Source of the DNA: Pantoea eucrina
Lineage (GTDB): Bacteria; Pseudomonadota; Gammaproteobacteria; Enterobacterales; Enterobacteriaceae
Direction: 5' to 3'
DNA: 64,000 nt
Assembly (NCBI RefSeq): GCF_002095385.1
Contig: NZ_MIPP01000001.1
Coordinates: 186,001-250,000, forward strand
Of this stretch, positions 34,745 to 47,302 are shown piece by piece (position 1 is the stretch's first letter; each line of letters begins with the position of its first letter). The translations under genes were made by a program, and so were the position numbers. The notes below the pieces were generated by a model, which was not told the DNA's origin, searched no databases, and saw only the letters and a program-made list of their open reading frames with translations.

Positions 34745-36511
34745 ATGAGCGGCGCAGGCAAAACGCTGAAGTTAAAAAAACAGGAAGATAAGGCCAGCTT
34801 TGTAAGCTGGCGTTTTGCTTTGCTGTGCGGCTGTATTTTACTCGCGCTGGGCGGGCTGCTGTCGCGCGTCGCCTGGCTGCAGGTGATCAAGCCCGATCGG
34901 CTGGTTAAAGAGGGCGATCTGCGCTCGCTGCGCGTGCAGGAGGTGCCGACGGCGCGCGGCATGATCAGCGACCGTGCCGGGCGTCCGCTGGCGGTCAGCG
35001 TACCGGTTAATGCTATCTGGGCCGATCCTAAAGAGCTGATTGGTCACGGCGGCGTCACCCTTGATAGCCGCTGGAAAGCGCTCTCAGATGCGCTGTCGAT
35101 CCCGCTGGATCAGCTGGCCGCGCGCATCAACGCCAACCCCAAAGGACGCTTTATCTATCTGGCGCGTCAGGTTAATCCGGCCATTGGCGACTATGTGAAA
35201 AAACTGAAGCTGCCGGGTATTTATCTGCGCCAGGAGTCGCGCCGCTACTATCCGGCCGGTCAGGTCACCGCGCATCTGATTGGTTTCACCAACATTGACG
35301 GACAGGGCATCGAAGGGATTGAGAAAAGCTTCGACAAATGGCTGACGGGCGCGCCAGGCGAGCGTACGGTGCGTAAAGATCGCTTCGGGCGCGTCATTGA
35401 AGATATCTCGTCGGTCGACAGCCGTGCCGCACACAATCTGACGCTGAGTATTGATGAGCGGCTGCAGGCGCTGGTCTATCGCGAGCTCAATAATGCGGTC
35501 GCCTTTAACAAAGCAGAGTCGGGCACGGCGGTGCTGGTTGATGTCAGCACGGGCGAAGTCCTGGCAATGGCAAACAGCCCTGCCTACAACCCGAATAACC
35601 TCAGCAATACGCCAAAAGATGTCATGCGTAACCGCGCCATCACCGACATTTTTGAGCCGGGCTCAACGGTGAAGCCCATGGTGGTGATGACTGCGCTGCA
35701 GCGTGGGGTGGTGAAAGAGAACAGCGTACTGAACACCGTGCCATACCGCGTAAACGGTCATGAGATCAAAGATGTGGCGCGCTATAACGAACTGACCCTG
35801 ACCGGGGTCTTACAGAAGTCGAGTAACGTCGGGGTTTCACGTCTGGCGTTAGCGATGCCCTCCTCAGCGCTGGTAGATACTTACGCGCGCTTTGGACTGG
35901 GTAAACCGACCAATTTGGGGCTGGTCGGGGAAAGCAGTGGCTTATACCCTCAAAAACAACGGTGGTCTGACATAGAGAGGGCCACCTTCTCTTTCGGCTA
36001 CGGGCTAATGGTAACGCCGTTACAGTTAGCGCGAGTCTACGCAACGATTGGCAGCTACGGTATCAATCGTCCTCTCTCCATTACCAAAGTGGATCCGCCG
36101 GTTGCGGGTGAGCGCGTCTTTCCGGAGAACCTGGTCAGAACGGTAATGCATATGATGGAGAGCGTGGCGCTGCCCGGCGGCGGTGGGGTAAAAGCCGCTA
36201 TCAAAGGATATCGCATTGCGATTAAAACCGGCACCGCGAAAAAGGTCGGTCCCGACGGCCGCTACGTCAATAAGTATATCGCCTACACCGCCGGTGTGGC
36301 ACCAGCCAGCCAGCCGCGTTTTGCGCTGGTCGTGGTGATTAACGATCCGCAGGCCGGTAAATATTATGGCGGTGCAGTCTCTGCGCCGGTGTTTGGCGCC
36401 ATCATGGGCGGCGTATTGCGCACCATGAATATTGAGCCGGACGCACTGCCTGTCGTGGATAAAAACGAATTAGTGAAGAACAGAAGTGAGGCATCAAGTG
36501 ACAGATCGTAA
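34745..36511 (+). CDS. ftsI: Septal transpeptidase FtsI (PBP3)
   Basis: Crosslinks septal peptidoglycan with FtsW; target of aztreonam and cephalexin. 588 residues, as in E. coli. Short cytoplasmic tail, one transmembrane helix (about 20-40), pedestal domain, then the transpeptidase: catalytic Ser307 in GSTVKP, SSN in QKSSNVG, and KTG in IKTGTAKK. The start [12 protein letters not shown] follows 16 bases after ftsL; a longer in-frame reading lies inside ftsL and is rejected. Confidence 0.97.
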   Translation: MSGAGKTLKLKKQEDKASFVSWRFALLCGCILLALGGLLSRVAWLQVIKPDRLVKEGDLRSLRVQEVPTARGMISDRAGRPLAVSVPVNAIWADPKELIGHGGVTLDSRWKALSDALSIPLDQLAARINANPKGRFIYLARQVNPAIGDYVKKLKLPGIYLRQESRRYYPAGQVTAHLIGFTNIDGQGIEGIEKSFDKWLTGAPGERTVRKDRFGRVIEDISSVDSRAAHNLTLSIDERLQALVYRELNNAVAFNKAESGTAVLVDVSTGEVLAMANSPAYNPNNLSNTPKDVMRNRAITDIFEPGSTVKPMVVMTALQRGVVKENSVLNTVPYRVNGHEIKDVARYNELTLTGVLQKSSNVGVSRLALAMPSSALVDTYARFGLGKPTNLGLVGESSGLYPQKQRWSDIERATFSFGYGLMVTPLQLARVYATIGSYGINRPLSITKVDPPVAGERVFPENLVRTVMHMMESVALPGGGGVKAAIKGYRIAIKTGTAKKVGPDGRYVNKYIAYTAGVAPASQPRFALVVVINDPQAGKYYGGAVSAPVFGAIMGGVLRTMNIEPDALPVVDKNELVKNRSEASSDRS

Positions 36512-37985
36512 CCTGCGCGATTTACTGGCCCCCTGGGTGGCCGGCGCGCCGGCGCGTCCCCTTCGTGACATGACGCTGGACAGCCGCGCGGCGGCGGCCG
36601 GCGATCTGTTTATCGCCGTAGCGGGCCATCATGCTGATGGCCGGCGCTTTATCCCGCAGGCCATTGCGCAGGGCGTTGCCGCCGTGATTGCCGAAGCGGA
36701 AGGCGAGGCCAGTGACGGCGATATCCGTGAACTGCACGGCGTGCCGGTGATCTATCTGGCGCAGCTGCCGCAGCGCCTCTCCGCGCTGGCTGGACGCTTT
36801 TATCAGCAGCCGGGCAGCAAGCTGAAGCTGGCAGGCGTTACCGGGACGAATGGCAAGACCACCACCACCCAGCTGATTGCGCAGTGGGCTAACCTGCTGG
36901 GCGAAACGGGCGCGGTGATGGGTACCGTGGGTAACGGCCTGTATGGCCAGCTGCTGCCAGCAGAGAACACCACCGGCTCGGCCGTTGAGGTTCAGCATAT
37001 CCTGCACGACTTAGTGGGGCAGGGCGCCACCCTGGCAGCGATGGAGGTCTCGTCGCATGGCCTGGTACAGCACCGCGTGGCGGCATTGCCGTTTGCTGCG
37101 GCGGTATTTACCAATCTGAGCCGCGACCATCTCGACTACCACGGTGACATGCAAAGCTATGAGTCAGCCAAGTGGCTGCTCTTTTCTGAACATCAGATCG
37201 GTGACGCAATCATCAACGCTGATGATGAGACCGGCTATCGCTGGCTGCAGCAGCTGCCCGATGCGGTCGCGGTAACCATGGCAAACAACCTGCCATCCGG
37301 CTGGCACGGGCGCTGGCTCCATGCCACTGAAGTCGCGTATCACGACGGTGGCGCACGCGTACGCTTCAGCTCCAGCTGGGGAGATGGCTCTTTTGACAGC
37401 CGCCTGATGGGCGCCTTTAACGTCAGCAATCTGCTGCTGGCGCTGGCTACGCTGCTGACGATGGACTATCCGCTGGAGAGTTTAGTGGCAACCGCTGCAG
37501 ACCTGCAGCCGGTATGCGGACGCATGGAAGTCTTCAGTGCAGCGGGCAAAGCCACCGTTGTGGTGGATTACGCGCACACCCCGGATGCGCTGGAGAAAGC
37601 GCTGGAAGCGGCGCGCCTTCACTGTAAGGGCCAGCTCTGGTGCGTATTCGGCTGCGGCGGCGACCGCGACAAAGGCAAACGTCCGCTGATGGGGGCGATT
37701 GCTGAACAGTTTGCTGACGTGGTGGTGATCACCGATGACAATCCGCGCAGCGAAGATCCCGCCGCGATTGTGGACGATATTCTGACCGGACTGCTCGATC
37801 CGGGTCGCGCACGCGTCGTGCCTGGCCGGGCGCAGGCGGTGACCAGCGCCGTGATGCAGGCAAAAGCTGAAGATATCGTGCTGGTCGCCGGCAAGGGACA
37901 TGAAGATTATCAGATTATCGGCAATCGTCGTCTCGATTACTCGGACCGCGACACCGTCGCCCGACTGCTGGGAGTAATGGCATGA
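36498..37985 (+). CDS. murE: UDP-MurNAc-tripeptide synthetase MurE
   Basis: ATP-dependent addition of meso-diaminopimelate to UDP-MurNAc-L-Ala-D-Glu in the cytosol. 495 residues, as in E. coli, from a GTG start ([10 protein letters not shown]) that overlaps ftsI by 14 bases. ATP motif [13 protein letters not shown] near residue 114, the substrate motif [10 protein letters not shown], and the diaminopimelate-specific DDNPRSE near residue 413, which fits a Gram-negative cell wall. Confidence 0.97.
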   Translation: MTDRNLRDLLAPWVAGAPARPLRDMTLDSRAAAAGDLFIAVAGHHADGRRFIPQAIAQGVAAVIAEAEGEASDGDIRELHGVPVIYLAQLPQRLSALAGRFYQQPGSKLKLAGVTGTNGKTTTTQLIAQWANLLGETGAVMGTVGNGLYGQLLPAENTTGSAVEVQHILHDLVGQGATLAAMEVSSHGLVQHRVAALPFAAAVFTNLSRDHLDYHGDMQSYESAKWLLFSEHQIGDAIINADDETGYRWLQQLPDAVAVTMANNLPSGWHGRWLHATEVAYHDGGARVRFSSSWGDGSFDSRLMGAFNVSNLLLALATLLTMDYPLESLVATAADLQPVCGRMEVFSAAGKATVVVDYAHTPDALEKALEAARLHCKGQLWCVFGCGGDRDKGKRPLMGAIAEQFADVVVITDDNPRSEDPAAIVDDILTGLLDPGRARVVPGRAQAVTSAVMQAKAEDIVLVAGKGHEDYQIIGNRRLDYSDRDTVARLLGVMA

Positions 37986-39343
37986 TCCCGATTACGCTGC
38001 AAACGCTGGCTGACATCAGCGGCGGTACGCTGCACGGCAGCGATGCGACCCTGCATGAAGTCACGACCGATACCCGTAAAGTCACCGCAGGCTGCCTGTT
38101 TGTGGCGCTGGTGGGTGAGCGTTTTGACGCGCACGACTTTGCTGAGCAGGCGATGAACAGCGGGGCGCAGGCGCTGCTGGTGAGCCGGCAGTTACCGGTT
38201 GCGCTGCCGCAGGTGGTGGTGGCTGATACGCGCATTGCGTTCGGCCAGCTTGGTGCCTGGGTACGTCAGCAGTCGACCGCGCGCGTCGTGGCGCTGACCG
38301 GCTCATCGGGTAAAACCTCAGTGAAAGAGATGACGGCGGCGATTTTACGCCAGTGTGGCGAAACGCTCTACACCGCCGGTAACCTGAATAACGACTACGG
38401 CGTGCCGATGACGCTGCTGCGTCTGACCGCGGCACATCAGTATGCGGTGATTGAGCTTGGTGCTAATCACCAGGGCGAAATAGCCTACACCACGGCGCTG
38501 GTACAGCCGGAGACCGCGCTGGTCAACAATCTTGCAGCGGCGCATCTCGAAGGTTTTGGATCACTGGCAGGCGTGGCGAAAGCCAAAGGCGAAATCTTTG
38601 CCGGTTTACCGCTGCACGGCACGGCGATTGTAAACGCCGACAGTCACGATCTCGCTAACTGGCAGCCCTATTTTGCCGGCAGAACGCTGTGGCACTTTTC
38701 GCCGCAGCCGCTGACTGATGCGGAGTTTCGCGCCAGCGATATCGTACTGCGGCCTGACGTGACCTGCTTTACGCTGCACACGCCGCGCGGAGATATCGCT
38801 ATCGAACTGCCGCTGCCGGGCCGCCATAATATTGCCAACGCGCTGGCCGCCGCGGCACTGGCCCTGTCGGTCGACGCACCGCTGACCGCCATCCAGTCTG
38901 GCCTGAAAATGCTGCAGCCGGTGCCGGGACGCCTCTTCCCGGTGCGTCTCTCGGCGACACAGTTGCTGCTGGATGACAGTTATAACGCAAACGTGGGTTC
39001 GATGACGGCCGCCGCGCAGGTGCTGGGTGAGATGCCCGGCTTCCGCGTTATGGTGGTAGGCGATATGGGCGAGCTGGGCGAGGAAGCGGAAGCGTGCCAC
39101 CGTCAGGTGGGCGCCGCAGCACAGGCTGCCGGCGTGGATGCCGTGCTCAGCACCGGTCAGCTCAGCCACTTTATCAGCGACAGCAGCGGCAGAGGCCAGC
39201 ATTTTGCCAGCAAAGCCGCGCTAATCGCCCATCTGCAGGCGCTGCTCGCGCAGCATCCTGAGATCACTATTTTAGTTAAAGGTTCACGTAGTGCCGCCAT
39301 GGAGCAGGTAGTACAGGGACTGAAGGAGAAAGGAACATGCTAG
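37982..39343 (+). CDS. murF: UDP-MurNAc-pentapeptide synthetase MurF
   Basis: Adds D-Ala-D-Ala to the tripeptide, finishing the cytosolic precursor. 453 residues (452 in E. coli). ATP loop [14 protein letters not shown] near residue 105, [10 protein letters not shown] near residue 158, and the C-terminal ligase motif [17 protein letters not shown] overlap with murE and 7-base overlap with mraY. Confidence 0.97.
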   Translation: MIPITLQTLADISGGTLHGSDATLHEVTTDTRKVTAGCLFVALVGERFDAHDFAEQAMNSGAQALLVSRQLPVALPQVVVADTRIAFGQLGAWVRQQSTARVVALTGSSGKTSVKEMTAAILRQCGETLYTAGNLNNDYGVPMTLLRLTAAHQYAVIELGANHQGEIAYTTALVQPETALVNNLAAAHLEGFGSLAGVAKAKGEIFAGLPLHGTAIVNADSHDLANWQPYFAGRTLWHFSPQPLTDAEFRASDIVLRPDVTCFTLHTPRGDIAIELPLPGRHNIANALAAAALALSVDAPLTAIQSGLKMLQPVPGRLFPVRLSATQLLLDDSYNANVGSMTAAAQVLGEMPGFRVMVVGDMGELGEEAEACHRQVGAAAQAAGVDAVLSTGQLSHFISDSSGRGQHFASKAALIAHLQALLAQHPEITILVKGSRSAAMEQVVQGLKEKGTC

Positions 39344-40419
39344 TCTGGCTGGCCGAACATCTGGTCGCATTTTATTCCGGTTTTAACGTCTTTTCCTATC
39401 TGACGTTTCGCGCCATTGTCAGCCTGCTGACCGCTCTGTTTATCTCATTATGGATGGGACCGCGCCTGATCGCCTGGCTGCAGAAGCTGCAGATTGGCCA
39501 GGTGGTACGTAATGATGGCCCGGAGTCGCACTTTAGCAAACGCGGCACGCCGACCATGGGCGGCATCATGATCCTGACATCAATCACCATCTCCGTACTG
39601 ATGTGGGCTTACCCTTCCAATCCCTATGTCTGGTGTGTACTGGTGGTACTGCTCGGCTTTGGCGCCATTGGCTTTGTTGACGATTACCGTAAAGTGGTGC
39701 GTAAAGATACCAAAGGGCTTATCGCGCGCTGGAAATATTTCTGGATGTCGGTGATCTCACTCGGCGTGGCATTTGCGCTGTTTGTGGCTGGCAAAGATAC
39801 GCCTGCCACGCAGCTGGTGGTGCCCTTCTTTAAAGATGTGATGCCGCAGCTGGGTCTATTTTATGTGGTGCTGGCCTACTTTGTCATTGTGGGCACCGGC
39901 AACGCCGTGAACCTTACCGATGGTCTTGATGGCCTGGCAATTATGCCAACGGTGTTTGTCGCTGCCGGTTTTGCGCTGGTCGCCTGGGCAACCGGCAACG
40001 TGAAGTTTGCTGAATATCTGCATATCCCCTATCTGCGTCACGCGGGTGAGCTGGTTATTGTCTGCACCGCGATTGTCGGGGCCGGGCTCGGGTTCCTGTG
40101 GTTTAACACCTATCCGGCACAGGTTTTCATGGGTGACGTCGGGTCACTGGCGCTGGGCGGCGCGCTGGGCACGCTGGCGGTGCTGCTGCGTCAGGAGTTT
40201 CTGCTGGTGATTATGGGTGGCGTATTTGTGGTTGAAACGCTGTCGGTGATCCTGCAGGTCGGCTCCTTTAAACTGCGCGGCCAGCGTATTTTCCGCATGG
40301 CGCCTATTCATCATCACTATGAACTCAAGGGCTGGCCGGAACCGCGCGTTATCGTGCGCTTCTGGATTATTTCGCTGATGCTGGTGCTGATTGGCCTGGC
40401 TACGCTGAAGGTGCGTTAA
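39337..40419 (+). CDS. mraY: Phospho-MurNAc-pentapeptide translocase MraY
   Basis: Transfers phospho-MurNAc-pentapeptide to undecaprenyl phosphate, forming lipid I at the inner membrane. 360 residues, as in E. coli, with ten hydrophobic helices. Catalytic aspartates lie in GFVDDYRK (115-116 by E. coli numbering) and [10 protein letters not shown] (267 region differs in numbering), and [10 protein letters not shown] is near residue 323. It overlaps the murF stop. Confidence 0.97.
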   Translation: MLVWLAEHLVAFYSGFNVFSYLTFRAIVSLLTALFISLWMGPRLIAWLQKLQIGQVVRNDGPESHFSKRGTPTMGGIMILTSITISVLMWAYPSNPYVWCVLVVLLGFGAIGFVDDYRKVVRKDTKGLIARWKYFWMSVISLGVAFALFVAGKDTPATQLVVPFFKDVMPQLGLFYVVLAYFVIVGTGNAVNLTDGLDGLAIMPTVFVAAGFALVAWATGNVKFAEYLHIPYLRHAGELVIVCTAIVGAGLGFLWFNTYPAQVFMGDVGSLALGGALGTLAVLLRQEFLLVIMGGVFVVETLSVILQVGSFKLRGQRIFRMAPIHHHYELKGWPEPRVIVRFWIISLMLVLIGLATLKVR

Positions 40420-40421
40420 TC

Positions 40422-41738
40422 ATGGCTGACTATCGGGGCAGAAACGTTGTCATTATCGGGCTGGGTATTACCGGCCTTTCCTGTGTCGATTTCTTCCTGG
40501 GGCAGGGCGTTACGCCACGCGTCATGGATACCCGTCTCTCACCGCCAGGCCTGGATAAGCTGCCGGAGCAGGTAGCGTGTCATACCGGCAGTATCAACAG
40601 CGACTGGCTACTGGCCGCCGATCTGATTGTCGCCAGCCCCGGCATTGCGCTGGCGCACCCGGCGCTGAGCGAAGCAGCGGACGCTGGTATTGAGATCGTG
40701 GGGGATATTGAGCTTTTCTGCCGCGAAGCGCAGGCGCCGGTTGTGGCCATCACCGGCTCCAACGGTAAAAGCACGGTCACTACGCTGGTGGGCGAAATGG
40801 CCCGCGCAGCAGGCTGGGCAGTGGGCGTGGGCGGCAACATCGGCTTGCCGGCGCTGACGCTGCTGAAATCGCCTGCGCAGCTCTATGTGCTGGAGCTCTC
40901 CAGCTTTCAGCTGGAAACCACACACAGTCTGAAAGCGGCGGCTGCCACGATCCTCAACGTGACGGAAGATCATATGGATCGCTATCCGCTGGGCATGCAG
41001 CAGTATCGCGCCGCCAAGTTACGTATTTATGAAAACGCGGCGATTTGTGTCGTTAATGCCGATGATGGCATGACTATGCCAGTGCGCGGCGCCGATCGGC
41101 GCTGTATCAGCTTTGGTGTCGACCTGGGCGATTATCATCTGACCCGGCAGCAGGGCAGTACCTGGCTGCGCGCCCAGGGTGAAAAGATCCTGAACACCGC
41201 TGAGATGAAGCTGGTGGGGCAGCACAACTACACTAACGCGCTGGCTGCGCTGGCGCTGGCAGATGCAGTGGCTATCCCGCGCGCGTCGAGCCTGAAAGCG
41301 CTGACGACCTATAGCGGTCTGCCGCACCGCTTCCAGCTAGTACATGAAGCGCGCGGAGTGCGCTGGGTCAACGATTCCAAAGCCACCAACGTTGGCAGTA
41401 CCGAAGCGGCGCTGCAGGGATTACAGGTAGCGGGCACGCTCTGGCTGCTGCTCGGCGGCGACGGCAAAGGCGCGGATTTCTCACCGCTGGCGCGTTATCT
41501 GCAGGGCGATAATATCCGCCTGTTCTGTTATGGCCGCGATGGCGATGCGCTGGCCGCGCTGCGGCCAGAGGTCGCGACACGTACCGAAACGCTGCAGCAG
41601 GCGGTCGCACAGATTGCAACGGCGGCTCAGTCTGGTGACATGGTGCTGCTTTCTCCCGCCTGTGCCAGTCTCGATCAGTTTCGTAATTTTGAGCAGCGCG
41701 GCGATCTCTTCGCGCAACTGGCGAAGGAGTCTGGCTGA
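40422..41738 (+). CDS. murD: UDP-MurNAc-L-Ala:D-Glu ligase MurD
   Basis: Adds D-glutamate to UDP-MurNAc-L-Ala. 438 residues, as in E. coli. Rossmann N domain with [15 protein letters not shown] loop [13 protein letters not shown] near residue 109, [10 protein letters not shown], and the C-terminal [12 protein letters not shown] near residue 316. TGATG overlap with ftsW. Confidence 0.97.
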   Translation: MADYRGRNVVIIGLGITGLSCVDFFLGQGVTPRVMDTRLSPPGLDKLPEQVACHTGSINSDWLLAADLIVASPGIALAHPALSEAADAGIEIVGDIELFCREAQAPVVAITGSNGKSTVTTLVGEMARAAGWAVGVGGNIGLPALTLLKSPAQLYVLELSSFQLETTHSLKAAAATILNVTEDHMDRYPLGMQQYRAAKLRIYENAAICVVNADDGMTMPVRGADRRCISFGVDLGDYHLTRQQGSTWLRAQGEKILNTAEMKLVGQHNYTNALAALALADAVAIPRASSLKALTTYSGLPHRFQLVHEARGVRWVNDSKATNVGSTEAALQGLQVAGTLWLLLGGDGKGADFSPLARYLQGDNIRLFCYGRDGDALAALRPEVATRTETLQQAVAQIATAAQSGDMVLLSPACASLDQFRNFEQRGDLFAQLAKESG

Positions 41739-42952
41739 TGCGTATACCCGGAACCGCTATTGCCAGTTTCCTGTCCGTGCGTCTGCGCGACTGGGTTATG
41801 GGCGCACGCGATGGCGACGACGCACCGGTGGTGCTTTACGATCGCACGCTCTTATGGCTGACGTTTGGTCTGGCTATTATCGGGTTTGTGATGGTGACGT
41901 CCGCCTCCATGCCGGTAGGACAGCGTCTGAACGACGATCCCTTCTATTTTGCCAAGCGCGACGCGTTTTACATCCTGCTGGCTCTCGGTATGGCGCTGGT
42001 CACCCTGCGTATTCCGATGGATTTCTGGCAGCGCTACAGCAACGCCATGCTGGTGGCGTCCGTGCTGATGCTGCTGATTGTGCTGGTCGTGGGCAGCTCG
42101 GTGAACGGGGCATCGCGCTGGATTGCGCTGGGGCCGCTGCGTATCCAGCCGGCGGAACTCTCAAAGCTCTCGCTGTTCTGCTATCTCGCCAGCTATCTGG
42201 TGCGCAAAGTGGAAGAGGTGCGTAACAACTTCTGGGGATTCTGTAAGCCGATGGGCGTTATGGTGATCCTCGCCGTACTGCTGCTGGCGCAGCCGGACCT
42301 CGGAACGGTGGTTGTGCTGTTTGTGACCACGCTGGCGATGCTGTTTCTCGCGGGGGCCAAACTGTGGCAATTCCTTGCGATCATCGGCTCCGGTATCTTT
42401 GCCGTGGTGCTGCTGATTATCGCCGAACCCTATCGTATGCGCCGCGTCACCTCGTTCTGGAATCCGTGGGAAGATCCGTTTGGCAGCGGCTATCAGCTGA
42501 CGCAGTCGCTGATGGCGTTTGGCCGCGGTGAATTCTGGGGGCAGGGGCTGGGTAACTCAGTGCAAAAGCTGGAGTATCTGCCGGAGGCGCACACCGATTT
42601 TATCTTCTCGATAATCGGTGAGGAGCTCGGTTATGTCGGTGTGGTTTTAGCCCTGTTAATGGTATTCTTCGTCGCTTTTCGCGCGATGTCGATTGGCCGT
42701 CGCGCCCTTGAGCTGGACCAGCGTTTTTCCGGCTTTCTCGCCTGCTCAATTGGCGTCTGGTTTAGCTTCCAGGCACTGGTTAACGTCGGCGCGGCAGCCG
42801 GTATGCTGCCGACAAAAGGCCTGACGCTGCCGCTGATCAGCTACGGGGGATCGAGTCTGATTATTATGTCGACCGCCATCGTATTTTTACTGCGTATCGA
42901 TTATGAAACGCGCCTGGCGAAAGCGCAGGCGTTTACCCGAGGTGCCCGATGA
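41738..42952 (+). CDS. ftsW: Septal peptidoglycan polymerase FtsW
   Basis: SEDS-family glycosyltransferase that polymerises lipid II with FtsI at the septum. 404 residues (414 in E. coli; the cytoplasmic N terminus is shorter). Ten transmembrane helices; landmarks are [12 protein letters not shown], the large periplasmic loop [20 protein letters not shown] carrying the catalytic Asp, and [12 protein letters not shown] near the end. ATGA overlap with murG. Confidence 0.96.
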   Translation: MRIPGTAIASFLSVRLRDWVMGARDGDDAPVVLYDRTLLWLTFGLAIIGFVMVTSASMPVGQRLNDDPFYFAKRDAFYILLALGMALVTLRIPMDFWQRYSNAMLVASVLMLLIVLVVGSSVNGASRWIALGPLRIQPAELSKLSLFCYLASYLVRKVEEVRNNFWGFCKPMGVMVILAVLLLAQPDLGTVVVLFVTTLAMLFLAGAKLWQFLAIIGSGIFAVVLLIIAEPYRMRRVTSFWNPWEDPFGSGYQLTQSLMAFGRGEFWGQGLGNSVQKLEYLPEAHTDFIFSIIGEELGYVGVVLALLMVFFVAFRAMSIGRRALELDQRFSGFLACSIGVWFSFQALVNVGAAAGMLPTKGLTLPLISYGGSSLIIMSTAIVFLLRIDYETRLAKAQAFTRGAR

Positions 42953-44006
42953 GTAGCAAACGGCTGATGGTCATGGCTGGCGGAACCGGCGGACATGTGT
43001 TTCCTGGTCTGGCAGTGGCACATCATCTGATGGAGCAGGGCTGGCAGGTACGCTGGCTGGGAACGGCTGACCGGATGGAAGCGGATCTGGTGCCGAAACA
43101 CGGTATTGAGATCGACTTCATCCGCATCAGCGGACTGCGCGGCAAAGGGATCAAAGCGCTGCTGCTGGCCCCGGTACGTATTTTCAACGCCTGGCGTCAG
43201 CGCGCCGCATCATGAAACAGTGGCAGCCCGACGTGGTACTGGGCATGGGCGGCTATGTCTCCGGGCCGGGTGGTCTGGCGGCATGGAGCTGCGGTATCCC
43301 GGTCGTGCTCCACGAACAGAACGGTATCGCCGGGCTCACCAATAAGTGGCTGGCAAAAATTGCCACCAAAGTGATGCAGGCGTTTCCCGGGGCGTTCCCT
43401 GCAGCCGATATTGTCGGCAACCCGGTGCGCACCGATGTGCTGGCGCTGCCGTCGCCGGCTGAACGCCTGCGCGATCGCAGCGGTCCGCTGCGGGTGCTGG
43501 TCGTTGGCGGCAGTCAGGGCGCCCGGATCCTGAACCAGACGCTGCCTCAGGTCGCCGCCGAACTGGGCGACGCCATTACCCTCTGGCATCAGACCGGCAG
43601 AGGCGGCCAGGCGATAGTGCAGCAGGCGTACCAGGCTGCAGGTCAGCCGCAGCATAAGGTCACAGAATTTATTGACGATATGGCCGCTGCCTACGCCTGG
43701 GCGGACGTAGTGGTATGTCGCTCAGGTGCGCTGACGGTGAGCGAAATTGCTGCGGCAGGTCTGCCGGCTATTTTCGTGCCGTTTCAGCATAAAGATCGCC
43801 AGCAATACTGGAATGCGCTGCCGCTGGAAAACGCGGGCGCGGCCAGAATTTTTGAGCAGCCGCAGTTTACTGCGGAAGGGGTGGCGGAGACGCTGCGCCA
43901 GTGGGACCGCGCGACGCTGCTGACCATGGCTGAACAGGCCCGTCAGGTTGCGATCCCGGATGCCACCGAACGCGTTGCCCGTGAAGTGGCGCGCGCTGCA
44001 AAGTAA
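42949..44006 (+). pseudogene. murG: Lipid II synthase MurG, interrupted by an apparent -1 frameshift
   Basis: MurG adds GlcNAc to lipid I on the cytoplasmic face, making lipid II. Frame one (42949-43215) holds the N terminus with [15 protein letters not shown] and [17 protein letters not shown]; frame two carries [29 protein letters not shown] and [11 protein letters not shown] to the end at 44006. The two together match the full E. coli protein (355 residues) without a gap. The break falls at 43201-43211, just after NAWRQ, where one missing base (for instance a G after CAG) restores A-R-R-I-M-K or R-A-A-I-M-K. The first frame stops at TGA overlapping ATG 43212. MurG is essential and murC next door has the same kind of lesion, so a sequencing or assembly error is more likely than gene loss. 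Confidence 0.9.
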
Positions 44007-44076
44007 ATTTTCGGGCCTGATGAATAGGCCTGCATCCGTATGCGGGTGCGAACAGGAAAACAGGTAACAGAGAGCG

Positions 44077-45551
44077 ATGAATACACAACAACTGGCAAAA
44101 CTGCGTTCAATTGTGCCCGAGATGCGACGCGTCCGGCACATCCACTTTGTTGGCATCGGCGGTGCCGGCATGGGCGGTATTGCCGAAGTGTTGGCGAATG
44201 AAGGATATCACATCAGCGGATCCGATCTGGCGCCCAACGCGGTGACCCAGCATCTTGCTTCGCTGGGGGCGACTATCTATTTTAACCATCGTCCGGAGAA
44301 CGTCACCGACGCGAGCGTGGTCGTGGTGTCAACCGCGGTGGCGCAGGATAATCCCGAGCTGGTGGCGGCGCGCGAGCAGCGTATTCCGGTGATCCGCCGC
44401 GCAGAGATGCTGGCCGAGCTGATGCGTTTCCGCCACGGCATCGCCATTGCCGGTACGCACGGTAAAACCACCACCACCGCCATGGTCACCAGTATCTACG
44501 CGGAAGGTGGCCTGGATCCGACCTTTGTGAACGGCGGCCTGGTAAAAGCAGCAGGCACGCATGCGCGGCTGGGTACCAGCCGCTACCTGATTGCTGAGGC
44601 GGATGAGAGCGACGCCTCTTTCCTGCATCTGCAGCCGATGGTCGCCATTGTGACCAACATCGAAGCGGATCACATGGATACCTATCAGGGCGATTTTGAG
44701 AACCTGAAACAGACCTTTATCAATTTCCTGCACAATCTGCCGTTCTACGGTCGCGCGGTGCTCTGTGTGGATGATGTCGTGATCCGCGACCTGATCCCGC
44801 GCGTGGGTCGCCAGATTACCACCTACGGCTTTAGCGACGATGCGGACGTACGGGTAGAGAACTATGAGCAGCGCGGTGCGCAGGGGCATTTTACCCTGCG
44901 CCGGCATGATAAACCGCTGCTGCAGGTTACTCTGAATGCACCAGCCGCCATAACGCCCTTAACGCGGCGGCAGCCGTAGCGGTCGCCAGTGAGGAAGGCA
45001 TTGAGGATGCGGCCATTCTCGCGGCGCTGGAGAGTTTCCAGGGCACTGGTCGCCGCTTTGACGTGCTGGGTGAGTTTGATACTGCTGCCGTAAACGGCAA
45101 GCCGGGCAGCGCGATGCTGGTTGACGACTATGGTCATCATCCGACCGAAGTGGATGTCACGATCAAGGCAGCGCGCGCCGGCTGGCCGGATAAAAAGCTG
45201 ATGATGGTGTTCCAGCCGCATCGCTATACCCGCACCCGCGATCTGTTTGACGATTTCGCCAGCGTGCTCTCCCAGGTGGATGTACTGCTGATGCTGGAGG
45301 TCTATCCGGCCGGAGAGGCACCGATTCCGGGTGCCGACAGCCGTTCGCTCTGCCGGGCAATCCGCAGTCGCGGCAAAGTCGATCCGATTCTGGTGACTGA
45401 GCATGACGCCCTGCCGGATGCGCTGGCTCCCCTGCTGTCAGGTGACGATTTAGTGATTGTGCAGGGCGCAGGCAACATCGGCAAAATCGCGCGCCGGCTG
45501 GCTGAAAGCCAGCTGCAGGCTGCACCGAACCAGGAGGCGCGTCATGGCTGA
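44077..45551 (+). pseudogene. murC: UDP-MurNAc:L-Ala ligase MurC, interrupted by an apparent -1 frameshift
   Basis: MurC adds L-alanine to UDP-MurNAc, the first Mur ligase step. Frame one (44077-44979) has [20 protein letters not shown] loop [11 protein letters not shown] and [10 protein letters not shown]; it leaves the family sequence after LNAP. Adding one G at about 44944 (CCAGCC to CCAGGCC) restores [10 protein letters not shown], the conserved GRHN motif, and the frame then runs to 45551 with [12 protein letters not shown] and [11 protein letters not shown]. The restored length is about 491 residues, as in E. coli. The restored site would read CCAGG, a Dcm-type context where methylation can disturb base calling. 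MurC is essential, so error is the leading explanation. Confidence 0.9.
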
Positions 45552-46464
45552 TAAAGTCGCCGTATTAATGGGCGGCACCTCAGCAGAGCGCGAGGTGTCA
45601 CTGAATTCAGGCAGCGCAGTGCTGGCTGGCCTGCAGGAAATGGGCGTTGATGCGCACGGTGTGGATACTCGTGATGTATCGGTGCTGACGCTCAAAGAGC
45701 AGGGGTTTAACAAAGTCTTTATTGCGCTGCACGGGCGCGGTGGTGAGGATGGTACGCTGCAGGGCGTGCTGGACTTTATGCAGCTACCCTACACGGGCAG
45801 CGGCGTGATGGCCTCTGCTATCACCATGGATAAATTGCGCAGCAAGCTACTGTGGCAGGGCAGGGGACTGCCGTCAGGCAAGTTTATCTGGCTGACCCGG
45901 GAGCAGTATCAGCAGGGAATCGATGCGCAGACCGCTACCGCTATTGACGCGCTGAGTTTACCGCTGTTTGTTAAGCCGAGCTGTGAAGGCTCCAGCGTAG
46001 GCATCAGCCGGGTTGAGCGCGCTGACGATCTGCCAGCGGCACTGGATGAAGCGTTTCGCCACGACAACGATGTACTGATTGAAGCTTTTTTAAGCGGTGA
46101 TGAGTATACCGTGGCAATTGTCGGGGAAGAAATCCTGCCATCCATTAAAATTAAAACAGCCAGCGCTTTCTATGACTATGAAGCAAAATACATTTCTGAC
46201 GATACTCAGTACTTCTGTCCCAGCGGTCTGAGTGCAGAAAAAGAAGCTGAACTGCAAAAGCTGGTGCTGGCTGCCTGGCAGTCGCTGGGCTGCAGTGGCT
46301 GGGGACGCGTGGATGTCATGACCGATAGCGAAGGCCGTTTTCAGCTGCTGGAGGTCAATACGTCGCCGGGCATGACCAGCCATAGTCTGGTTCCGATGGC
46401 GGCACGGCAGGCGGGTTACAGCTTTCCGCAGCTGGTAACGCGTATCCTGGCGCTGGCTGACTGA
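45544..46464 (+). CDS. ddlB: D-alanine--D-alanine ligase DdlB
   Basis: Makes the D-Ala-D-Ala dipeptide used by MurF. 306 residues, as in E. coli. ATP-grasp fold with [17 protein letters not shown] at the N terminus, the Ser/Tyr loop around [16 protein letters not shown], and the metal-ligand [15 protein letters not shown] at the end. The start [11 protein letters not shown] overlaps the murC stop by 8 bases; a longer in-frame reading lies within murC and is rejected. Confidence 0.97.
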   Translation: MADKVAVLMGGTSAEREVSLNSGSAVLAGLQEMGVDAHGVDTRDVSVLTLKEQGFNKVFIALHGRGGEDGTLQGVLDFMQLPYTGSGVMASAITMDKLRSKLLWQGRGLPSGKFIWLTREQYQQGIDAQTATAIDALSLPLFVKPSCEGSSVGISRVERADDLPAALDEAFRHDNDVLIEAFLSGDEYTVAIVGEEILPSIKIKTASAFYDYEAKYISDDTQYFCPSGLSAEKEAELQKLVLAAWQSLGCSGWGRVDVMTDSEGRFQLLEVNTSPGMTSHSLVPMAARQAGYSFPQLVTRILALAD

Positions 46465-46465
46465 T

Positions 46466-47302
46466 ATGTCTCAGGCAGCGCTACGCGTACGCAACCGCGA
46501 ACCTCAGGAGCGAGCCCGCACCGGGCGCAGCAACGGCGCACGGCTGTTTGGCATTGTGTTTCTGCTGCTGGTGCTGGGCACCATGATAGCCGGTGGCCTG
46601 GTGGTCCTGAAGTGGATGAATGACGCTTCACGTCTGCCGCTATCAAAGCTGGTCGTAACGGGGCAAACCCACTACACCACGCATGATGATATTCGCCAGG
46701 CGATTCTGTCACTGGGCGCCCCGGGGACCTTTATGTCGCAGAATGTGGATATCATTCAGCAACAGATTGAACGATTACCCTGGATTAAACAGGTCAGCGT
46801 GCGCAAGCAGTGGCCTGATGAGCTGAAGATAAATCTGGTGGAGTATGTTCCGGTTGCACGCTGGAACGACTCGCACATGGTAGATGCCGATGGCGTCTCC
46901 TTCAGCGTTCCGGCCAGTCATGTCGGCAAAGAGAATCTGCCGATGCTCTATGGACCGGAAGGCAGTGAAAAAGAGGTGCTGGCGGGTTATCACTCCCTGC
47001 GGGATGTGCTCCAGGCCAGCAAGTTTACCCTGAAGGTCGCGTCGATGACGGCGCGTCGCTCATGGCAGCTGGTCACCGGGGACGATATCCGCATCGAACT
47101 GGGACGGAGCGATACCATGAAGCGTCTGAACCGTTTTATTGAGCTCTATCCGGAGCTGCAGCTGCAGGGCCAGAATGAAAGCAAGCGTGTTGATTATGTT
47201 GATCTACGCTATGACTCTGGCGCCGCAGTAGGCTGGGTTCCGGCACCGATTGAGCCACAGGACAGTAATCAGCAACAGAACCAGGCACAGGCTAAACCAT
47301 AA
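46466..47302 (+). CDS. ftsQ: Cell division protein FtsQ
   Basis: Bitopic protein that recruits FtsL and FtsB to the septum. 278 residues (276 in E. coli). Basic cytoplasmic tail, one transmembrane helix (about 28-48), a POTRA domain starting at [23 protein letters not shown], then the beta domain ending near [22 protein letters not shown] overlap with ftsA. Confidence 0.96.
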   Translation: MSQAALRVRNREPQERARTGRSNGARLFGIVFLLLVLGTMIAGGLVVLKWMNDASRLPLSKLVVTGQTHYTTHDDIRQAILSLGAPGTFMSQNVDIIQQQIERLPWIKQVSVRKQWPDELKINLVEYVPVARWNDSHMVDADGVSFSVPASHVGKENLPMLYGPEGSEKEVLAGYHSLRDVLQASKFTLKVASMTARRSWQLVTGDDIRIELGRSDTMKRLNRFIELYPELQLQGQNESKRVDYVDLRYDSGAAVGWVPAPIEPQDSNQQQNQAQAKP

